Assembly: GCA_020747065.1 (NCBI GenBank)
Contig: JAGMVK010000022.1
Location: 372,001 to 436,000, forward strand
From: Cadophora sp. MPI-SDFR-AT-0126
Taxonomy: Eukaryota; Ascomycota; Leotiomycetes; Helotiales; Ploettnerulaceae
Direction: 5' to 3'
Length of the DNA: 64,000 nucleotides
Each line of letters begins with the position of its first letter. Position 1 is the stretch's first letter. Positions 56,327 through 64,000 of the stretch are shown in pieces. Below the pieces are notes generated by a model. It had not been told where the DNA came from. It was given only the letters and a program-made list of their open reading frames with translations, and searched no databases. Both the position numbers and the translations under genes were made by a program.

Positions 56327-57577
56327 CGAAAAGGAATCATGGGGACGAAATCGGAGGACAAAACCAAAAACCAAAGAGACCGAAAAAGAGTGTAAGAAGT
56401 CCAAACGTCAGACAAAGATGCAAGGGAGGACGCCCGCCATGTGTTAAAGGCCAGCAGTCAAGGGATACAACGGGCCGCGGACCCCTTTTTCAGGAATCTG
56501 ACTGCATACCGATACGGTCCAAATTTGGCTCTGGTCGATGTCACCTACTGCATGTGGGCGGAAAGGCAAATACCCATGTGATTGGGAGCGCATCGAGGTT
56601 ACACCACGCCGCTTTGTGGCGGAAAACAGAGACATGATTCGCCTGTGTCTTGTCTAAGCCTTGGGGACGATGAACGGTGCGGGCCCAGATTTGCAGAACC
56701 GTGGTCCAAGACTTTTCTCACGAAATCCAAATACGAGCTTGCGCTAACTCGATCGGGATGCATGAAGAGATCTTATCTTGCTGTACGGGGTACGATTCAA
56801 GTGCTTACTTTTTTTCACATGAATCACATCAGGCCTCGGAAGGATATCGTCCATTCGCGGAGAGCAGCAGATTCAGATCGCCAACTCGCGTAACATCCAA
56901 CACGAGATGGTCCTGCTGTCCTCCCGTGTCGCGCTTAATCCCAGTCTTGCGGGACAAACGAACGTCAAATTCGAGATTTGGTGGGATAGATAAGTGGGCG
57001 ATCTTTCCAATATCATCTTTAGAGGTGAATAAAAACCTTGAATCCGGACATCGCAATTTTCTTCCGACGGGGATTTGAAAGAGCTGTCTCAATTGAGAGA
57101 CGCGCACGGGTTTCTTTCGGCAAAAGCCACCGAATTCAAGGTAGGCCTGACAACACTGGGACCGCATCACTCAAAGAACGCCACTGCATTCTGATGTCAA
57201 CTTTAGCTCTTGAATACCGATTTGTCAAGCAGATATGAATACTTTGGCTAACATTTTGTGGCCTTGGATATGAAAAGTGGACAGCTGAAAGTGGCATCTC
57301 TCCCATACCTCTCTATTAGCCAGAGGCATCCCGACAAGCATAACAAGCCAATAATATGCGCAAGTATTTCAGTCGTGTTTCTGTCTATTCATCTATCTAT
57401 CTATATGTCTGTCTATCTATCCAGTCTGATCGTCATTAAGTAATGTCAATTTCATATTCTTTCGGGAGCTCCTGACCTGAGAACTCGGAACTCATGGGTT
57501 CCTCATCGTAATTTATGCTCGCGAATCGTACATGCAAGTGCGAAGGCTGCTAAAGAGCAGGCTAAGGAGAGGGCTAT
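56327..57577. other. Intergenic region, no supported gene
   Basis: Short frames on both strands lack domains. A microsatellite lies at 57383-57421. Confidence 0.5.
57383..57421. repeat. CTAT/CTGT microsatellite
   Basis: An imperfect tetranucleotide run of CTAT and GTCT units. Confidence 0.75.
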
Positions 57578-60045
57578 TCATTCGACATTAGTCTGAGATC
57601 CGGAGACAGCTACTTCACGTTTGTTTCCACTCTGTCCTTCCTTTCTCGTGAGAGGAATATTGATGGAACAAGATGAAGAAAGGAAGAAGAGATCGGGGGA
57701 AGAGGTACGTACCGTGGCTATTCTCGATGCTCTTCACGTAGCTGGCGATTACGATCTTGCGGATCGGTGGTGAAAGGGAGGCAATTGAAGAGACGTTCGA
57801 GATCACCTCTTCGATTATCTGTTTGCGTGGGATTCAATGTCAGTCTACATTTGAAAAGTCCGCTAAGTCCCAGGTCTAGCGAGAATCGAGGTGTCTGGGA
57901 GATGGGTGGTGACGGGTTTCCTAGACGGCGAAGAAAGCGACACTCGTCGACAACGAAGGAAGAAGGGGAAGACAAGACATACCGATCCACTCTCCGGAAC
58001 TCCCTCCAAAGCCCTCACAAGCAACCCTCTCAAGCTCCCAATCTGCACCGCACTCGCCCCCGCCACACCCACCACCATCCCCAACCCACTACACAAATAC
58101 AGCCCACTCGTCGCAACCGCCATCTCGCCCTTCTCTACTCCCGCCGTCAACCCAATGAACGTCGCACTAAACGCGATGCCCGTACCGAATCCGCCTGGCA
58201 CAATCTCTAGACTCTCCCACCACCCCGTCTCGCCCTTCCAGCGAATGATCAGGAGGAGGTAGCAGAGAGAGGAGGAGAGGGCGGCGAGCAGGGAGAGGGA
58301 TTTGTAGTGGCCTGTTCGCGAGATGTAGAGGCCTGAGAGGAGACCGCCGACTGTATTGCCTAGGACGGCGGGGAAGAGGTGTGAGCCGGCGGTGGTGTTA
58401 GAGCTGTTTTGGGTGGTGCGGAAGTAGAGGGGAATGGAGAACATCATCTGAGTAGGAAAAGTGTTAGTATTGCATTGCTTTCAAAGTTCTATTCGAGTTT
58501 TTGGCTGCTATTGAAACCATTTTCCACTTCCCTGTTTCTGAGTCTTGCGTGTTTTCAAGGATGGGGTTACGGCAACCTAGAAATTTCGGAGGGGGCAGAG
58601 GTAAGAGAGGGCGAGACAAGAAGTGTGTAACTCACAGCTAACTGCGCAGCTGCCTGCAATGTGATGATACCATACGCTGTCGCCACATCCCTCTTGATAA
58701 TCAAACTCGGCGGGAATACTGGCTCCAGCGCGCCATACACCTCAAACACCACAAACAGCGCTCCCAGTACAACAGACGCGACCCCGAGCCCTATCACTAC
58801 AGGATGACTCCAAGCAAAACTCTGACCACCCAGGCTTAAGGCTCCAAGAAGGGAAACAATCGTCGAAGCCAGGAGAAGCGCGCCGATAAAATCTACGCGG
58901 TGGAGTCTGGAGGGCTGGCGTTGCCCTTGGCTGTGGGGTTTAGATTGTGCGAGAGGTTCCACTGCAGGCGAGGTATGAGATGGGAGACAGAGAGCAATGA
59001 GGAAGATAGCGAGTGTGATGATGGGTCCTTGTCCGATGAATGACCAGCGCCATCCTACTGTGTCTGCAAGGAATCCACCCAGAGGTCCGCCTATGCTACG
59101 GCCGATTGTGGCGACGACGTTGACGTAGCTCCTCCAAGAAGCGACTTGAATTAACGGGACGAGGTCTGTTTGTTTTGTGTTAGGAGAGTGTAGGTTGAAT
59201 CAAACGGAGGGATAGATTGGACGGGGAAAGGGTATGGGATTATGTACCTGTGATTAGGATCGAGACGATGACTGTCATGCCTGCTGCTCCGAGACCTGCT
59301 ACAACTCTCCCAGCAATGACTTGCCACATTGTTTGCCCGATTCCGCTGTTCCAATTAGCTAGGTTTTCTATCAATGCCAACAGCATTGTCGAACCTTCCC
59401 CTTATCCTCCAGAGAGAAAGTAGACCAGGAAAGTAAGAGAAGTAAACACACACCAGATCACACTCCCGACAGCAAACAACACATAACTAACCAACAAGAC
59501 GATCTTCCTTCCATAGATATCACTCAACTTTCCTGTGATGGGCTGTACAGCACAAGTAGCCAGCGCATAACTAGTCGTCAACCAACTTGCGTCTGCTAAG
59601 GCGCCGAATTCAGAGGAGATGGTGCCGTAGGTTGCCATCACGAGACTGCCGTCTGCATTGGACATGAATACACCTGAGATGTTGTCAGATCTTCTCTGTA
59701 CTCTCCGAAAGAAGAACAAATAGGGAGGGGCAGCAAGGAAGGAAATAATGTACCAATCATCAGCAATCCAATGATAGCAAATACGCTCTTCCCCTTTTGC
59801 TCTTCGCCTAACACTTTTCCCTCCTCGTCTTCATCCTGATTTCGATACCTCGACTCTGCTTCGCCGGAGTTTGTTCCTGTGCTCTTATAATCCGGACCAT
59901 GCTGATACAGAAGTGATGTGCGCTCTGAGTATGTTTCAATTGACTCTGAAGAGTCGGAGGAAGAGTCGAAATGTGATCGCGTGCTCTTGCTCGATTCTTG
60001 AGGCGAATTTGCGTCTCGTTCCGGATCTGGAATTTGGCTCGCCAT
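57578..60045 (-). CDS. DHA2-type MFS multidrug or amino-acid exporter
   Basis: Seven exons: 60045-59754, 59673-59454, 59345-59248, 59165-58636, 58447-57983, 57818-57713 and 57612-57578 (581 residues, frame exact). The first ~85 residues are Ser/Glu-rich. Membrane motifs include DGSLVMATYGTISSEFG (motif D1), GKLSDIYGRKIVLL (motif A), SVICGIGQTMWQVIAGRVVAG (motif B) and RSIGGPLGGFLADTVGWRW (motif C). These identify a 14-segment drug:proton antiporter or a vacuolar basic amino-acid transporter. The last exons are uncertain: the C-terminus after SYVKSIENSHG is short and lacks a clear final membrane segment. Without the last intron the frame would end at 57615. Confidence 0.82.
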
Positions 60046-61001
60046 TGCCTTTTATTTGAATCGAATTGTAGGAAACAGTATCCAGAGCTTAATCCAAATT
60101 CCAATTCCAAATAAGTCCAGGAATCCGGGAAAGGTAAAGAACAGAAGAAGTTCACCAGAAATCCAATGCGGGTGCCCGGGTAGTCGTCTAGGAGCTACAA
60201 AACTTGACGCACGTAGCACGAATATGTTCTCGCTGCCTTCGTCCTACAGAGATACAGGGTCTGGCTGCGATACAGTGCAGACTAGACAGTACAAGGTCGA
60301 CCAGACAGACCAAGAGTCCAATAATAATCCAAGACACCGCCAAACAAACACGGTCTCGAGATGAAAAGCTTGTACCTGTGTACCCCTCGGTACCGAGATC
60401 TTCTTCCCTCACATGCTGCAGCACTGCTCGAATTATAAGAGAGCTCGCCGGCGCAAGGATACAGTAAAAAAATGGTGCAAATGTACGATGGATATTGGAA
60501 GATTCGGCTGATTCGGAATCCGTCGTGCAAATGGCGGAAAATCGATGGGTCAGCACGCAATTGCCGGCGGGTCTCGTCTGCTTGGGCCATGCCGTGCCGT
60601 ACCAGCTGCCCGCCCGCCCTGAACCTGATTGAGGGGTTTCTTTACCCCACATATTATACCAACCAGCGAATCACTTTGACGGCTTTTGGACATCAACGAG
60701 GTGGGGGACATGTTTGGGATGCTTGCCTTGCCAATTCCATGTCTTGCCCGCCTTTGACGGGTTGGATCGTGCAGGTGCAGGCGAGTTTGGTTCAGATCAG
60801 ATCAGATCAGATTGGATGGCCAAGGCGAAGGAGGAACCTTGAAAAGTGGAGGTAGAGTGAGCTTGATGTCGCGATGCGAATGTGATGTATTTCATGTTCG
60901 CATCCTACTTGCTCTGGCTCATGTCCTCATTCTGAAACTCACTCGCCTCTCCTCGATTGGCAAGGATTGAGCTCATCCAACGACGAGGAACTTGAGTCAA
61001 G
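60046..61001. other. Divergent promoter region
   Basis: A ~950-base spacer between the - strand exporter and the + strand sulfatase. No gene is supported. It has an ATCAG repeat near 60792. Confidence 0.5.
60792..60811. repeat. TCAGA tandem repeat
   Basis: Four TCAGA units ~190 bases upstream of the sulfatase start. Confidence 0.75.
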
Positions 61002-63003
61002 ATGAAGATACAAATTGGTTTCATCTTAGCCGTCTCAGCAGGGCTTCACGCTCTGGAACAAGCGCCATTGAATGAGAAGAAGGATGACAGACCAAACATT
61101 GTGGTTATCCTGACCGATGACCAAGATGTCCATCTTCATTCCTTGAATTACATGCCTTTGCTGAAGAAACATATTTCGGATAAGGGGACATCATTCAAAC
61201 GGCATTACTGCACAACCGCGATCTGTTGTCCGTCGAGAGTTACTTTATGGACGGGGAGAAATGCACATAATACCAATGTGACCGATGTGTTTCCTCCTTA
61301 TGGTATATTCTCCTTCCAACTTTTTGAATATGTATAGATCTCTGAGTAAAGGCTAATTGTTATACAGGCGGTTATCCTAAATTCGTCGCCCAAGGATTCA
61401 ATGAGAATTGGCTCCCAGTCTGGCTTCAAGAAGCCGGATACAGTACTTACTACACAGGCAAACTCTTCAACGCTCACACCGTCCAAAATTGGAACAGTCC
61501 TCATCCAGCAGGCTGGACATCCTCAGATTTCCTCCTCGATCCCCATACCTACCAGTACCTAAACGCAACCTTCCAGCGCAACTCCCACCCACCCGTAAGC
61601 CATCCCGGCGAATACAGCACCGACGTCCTCGCCTCCAAAGCCTACGGCCTCCTCTCTGAAGGCGTACACTCCAAGAAACCCTTCTTCCTAACCGTCGCAC
61701 CCATCGCTCCCCACTCAGACGTAAAACCCTTCTCCACGACCCCAGGCAAAGACCACGAAGTCCACATGACAGCTCCCATCCCCGCCGAGCGGCACAAGCA
61801 TCTCTTCTCTGACGCAAAGGTCCCTCGGACGGCAAACTTCAACCCGGATACCCCCAGCGGCGCATCCTGGATCTCAAAGCTCGCGAAACTGACACCCGAA
61901 GTTGTCGCTTACAACGACGCTTTCTACCGCGCTAGATTACAGGCGCTGCAAGCTGTCGATGAGATGGTCGAGGGTCTCGTGCAGAGGCTGGAGGAATACG
62001 GTGTTTTGGAGAACACGTATATCATCTACTCAGCTGACAACGGCTATCACATCTCCCAGCATCGTCTCAATCCCGGGAAAGAGTGTGGCTTTGAGGAAGA
62101 CATCAACGTCCCGCTCATCATCCGCGGTCCTGGCATCTCAGCCGGCGAAACAACCGATATCGTAACCGCACATACGGATCTCGCTCCTACGATTCTCAAG
62201 CTCGCTGAAGCGAAGACGGGCTGGGACGGCCTAGACGGGAGTCCGATTCCGCTTCGCGAGGATGAGATTGCAGAGGCTGAGAAGGAGAGAGGGGAGCATG
62301 TCAATGTGGAGTTTTGGGGAAGGAGTATCCCCGAGGGGATTTATGGGTTTTCGCTGGATGATGGGAGGGTTGTGGCGTACGGGCTGAATAATACGTATAA
62401 AGCGTTGAGGGTTATTGGGAAGGGGTATAATCTGTATTATGCGGTCTGGTGTACGAATGAACATGAGTTGTATGATTTGACCGTAAGATGCTTTTTTAGT
62501 CCCCTCCTCTTTCGTTTCCTTTCCACCACTCCCTTCCTTCCTCTTGTTTATCTAAGTCCAGTCTCAATCTATAAATGCAGTACTGACAACATACACAGAC
62601 CGACCCAGGCCAACTCCACAACCTTTACCCCCCTACCACTACCACCTCCTCCTCTAACCCCTCACCCCTCATCCTTAACCTCCCCCTCAGCACCCTCCTC
62701 CCGCGCCTCGACGCCCTCCTCATGGTCCTCAAGTCCTGCGCCGGGCCCACCTGCATCTCCCCATGGTCCGTGATCCACCCTTCCGGCGACGTCAAGACTC
62801 TCACCGATGCGCTGAAGCGGAAGTACGACGCGTTTTATGCGAGTGTGGCGCTGAGGGTAAGGTTTGATAGGTGTGAGTTGGGGTATATAGTGGGAAGTGA
62901 GGGTCCGCAGAAGGCGATGGTGTTTGAGGAATGGGAGGGGGACGGGGATAGGGAAAAGGGAAGGGAGGGCGGATATGGGGAGTTGTCAGCTTGGTGGCAT
63001 TAA
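61002..63003 (+). CDS. Secreted sulfatase (arylsulfatase-like)
   Basis: Three exons: 61002-61302, 61368-62482 and 62599-63003 (606 residues). A short N-terminal signal peptide is followed by RPNIVVILTDDQD, where two Asp bind calcium, then TTAICCPSRVTLWTG. The CxPSR motif in it is the site where Cys is converted to formylglycine. YYTGKLFNAH and IIYSADNGYHISQHRL (Asp/Asn metal site) complete the catalytic centre. It cleaves sulfate esters of aromatic or sugar substrates. The third exon is reached by a 116-nt intron with a pyrimidine-rich 3' end; its junction reads ELYDLTTDPGQLHNLY, as usual in the family. Formylglycine maturation in fungi is uncertain, so activity is inferred. Confidence 0.92.
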
Positions 63004-63377
63004 AATTGATCACCAGAGTTTCAACTCAAGTAGGTGAATCCAGTGTAGATAACAAAGGCTGTTGATTAGGAAGCAGTGCGACTGAGCAGCAAACATGGAA
63101 CTCCATATCTTTGTCATCTGGCGTACCAATTAAGTGATGGCACAAGCCAGATATGAGCCACAAATTCCAAGTAGAAGACACTGTTAAGATGGCAGAGGAG
63201 CTACTAAATGAAGGAGAACGTCCAAAGAATTGGCGATCGCGCGTTGGTCTCTTATGCCACGATAGTAGAAACACCAGAGTCTCCAGAGTTCACAGACCGT
63301 GGAAATGCAGGAATAAAGAAGCAGCAGGAACAGAATAGACGGAAGAGAGAAGAAAAGAATCGTTACAGGAATGCATC
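63004..63377. other. Convergent spacer
   Basis: A short region between the sulfatase and the - strand membrane protein gene. A minus-strand frame here is not supported. Confidence 0.5.
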
Positions 63378-64000
63378 TCAGTGACCCCTAACCCTCCTAG
63401 GTCTAGGCCGAGAGTGATGAGATTGACCTTTCTTGGGACGACCGTCTTCTCGCCACCAGGAAGCGATAGAGTTGCAGAGTGCCTTGAACATCTCAGCCAA
63501 CCAGCTCCAGAACCCGTTCCAGTGACTCCTCAACCAGTCAAATAGACTGTCCCATGGCACGAAATACACCAAAGCACCAACGGCAACGCCTGTTACGGCC
63601 CCGACGAGGAAGGGCGGGCCGACGAGCTCAGCAACAGCAGCAACAGATGTTTTCACGGATCCTGTTTTCAGGGTGAACGAGCCGATCTCGAAGAATTTCA
63701 TCCCAGCAAACCCAGCCTTGACGCCCTGACACTGCAGGAAGAACCCCTTAGATGTCAATGCAGTACAGGTGTAAAGTTTGGCTGCCATGGTGCCGCCACC
63801 GACGAGCCCGCCGAGGATGAATGCAACGATGCCTCTGCGTTCTTTCCAGGTCGTCCGTTTGTCCCGCAGACGTTCTGCCTCGAATCTCATCTCAGCTGTG
63901 AAGTCGTTACTGAAGTGGGTTGTGCTGGTTCTGGGACTTCCGAATATGAGACAAGCTCTTGACTCAAGTCGGAGCTTATGTCCCAGGTACTTCTCTCGCC
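63378..64000 (-). CDS. Glycine-rich membrane protein, 5' end beyond the window
   Basis: The minus-strand frame stays open from the stop at 63378 to the window edge. A possible ATG is at 63890 (170 residues), but the frame continues upstream in the same register, so the protein may start outside. The part after the ATG has a basic patch (RDKRTTWKERR), a first hydrophobic segment (VAFILGGLVGGGTMAAKLY) and a second one (FLVGAVTGVAVGALVYFVP). A Trp-rich amphipathic stretch (WDSLFDWLRSHWNGFW) and a basic Arg/His/Lys tail follow. I do not recognise a family. It may be a membrane-active or transporter-accessory protein. Confidence 0.6.
   Translation of the reverse strand, partial: REKYLGHKLRLESRACLIFGSPRTSTTHFSNDFTAEMRFEAERLRDKRTTWKERRGIVAFILGGLVGGGTMAAKLYTCTALTSKGFFLQCQGVKAGFAGMKFFEIGSFTLKTGSVKTSVAAVAELVGPPFLVGAVTGVAVGALVYFVPWDSLFDWLRSHWNGFWSWLAEMFKALCNSIASWWREDGRPKKGQSHHSRPRPRRVRGH

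Noticed and set aside
57767..58262. + strand frames opposite the DHA2 exporter
   Set aside because: They are antisense to conserved transporter exons and have biased Arg/Pro/Thr content.

Overview
The window is nuclear DNA from a filamentous ascomycete (Pezizomycotina). The reasons are compact multi-exon genes with 41-120 nt GT...AG introns and CTRAC-like branch sites, and protein families typical of these fungi: DUF7708/NACHT-like proteins, F-box-like proteins, a class III GH18 chitinase, GH78 and GH92 secreted hydrolases, DHA2, Dal5-like and sugar MFS transporters, and a CVNH lectin. I cannot assign class or genus from the sequence. There are no bacterial-style operons. Gene models were built by hand from splice signals and checked for frame closure across exons.

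Region 1 (1-8.6 kb) is accessory in character. A DUF7708-type protein with a degenerate NACHT-like region and a damaged-looking 5' end is followed by an AT-rich, repeat-relic-like gap. Then come two tandem F-box-like paralogues, the first carrying a one-base frameshift. Region 2 (8.6-24.1 kb) holds a nine-exon MFS sugar transporter convergent with a FAD monooxygenase, a secreted M28 aminopeptidase, a small membrane protein, another F-box protein, a secreted chitinase and a DEDDh exonuclease-like protein. Region 3 (24.1-38.5 kb) has a long gene-poor stretch, a nine-exon gene for a ~970-residue fungal protein of unknown function, and an ammonium transporter. It ends in a gap with a GNAT-like relic.

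Region 4 (38.5-49.6 kb) is rich in secretory-pathway genes, all on the + strand: a GH78 rhamnosidase-like enzyme, a DUF4267-like membrane protein, a GPI-anchored cysteine-containing protein, a GH92 alpha-mannosidase and a cyanovirin-N homology lectin. GH92 enzymes trim, and CVNH lectins can bind, alpha-linked mannose, so the last two genes may share a substrate. Two long poly-C runs lie between them. Region 5 (50.3-64 kb) holds a Dal5-like transporter, a DUF5071 protein, a type II glycosyltransferase with an apple/PAN-like tail, a DHA2-like exporter, a secreted sulfatase, and a glycine-rich membrane protein that runs off the right edge.

The commonest role is extracellular polymer breakdown and uptake (chitin, rhamnosides, mannosides, sulfate esters, peptides, sugars, ammonium). 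I did not find one clear new multi-gene system. The best leads are the GH92-CVNH pair with its poly-C spacer, the glycosyltransferase-PAN fusion, the decayed NACHT-like gene, the uncharacterised 970-residue protein and a possible spliced non-coding transcript near 25.3-25.8 kb.
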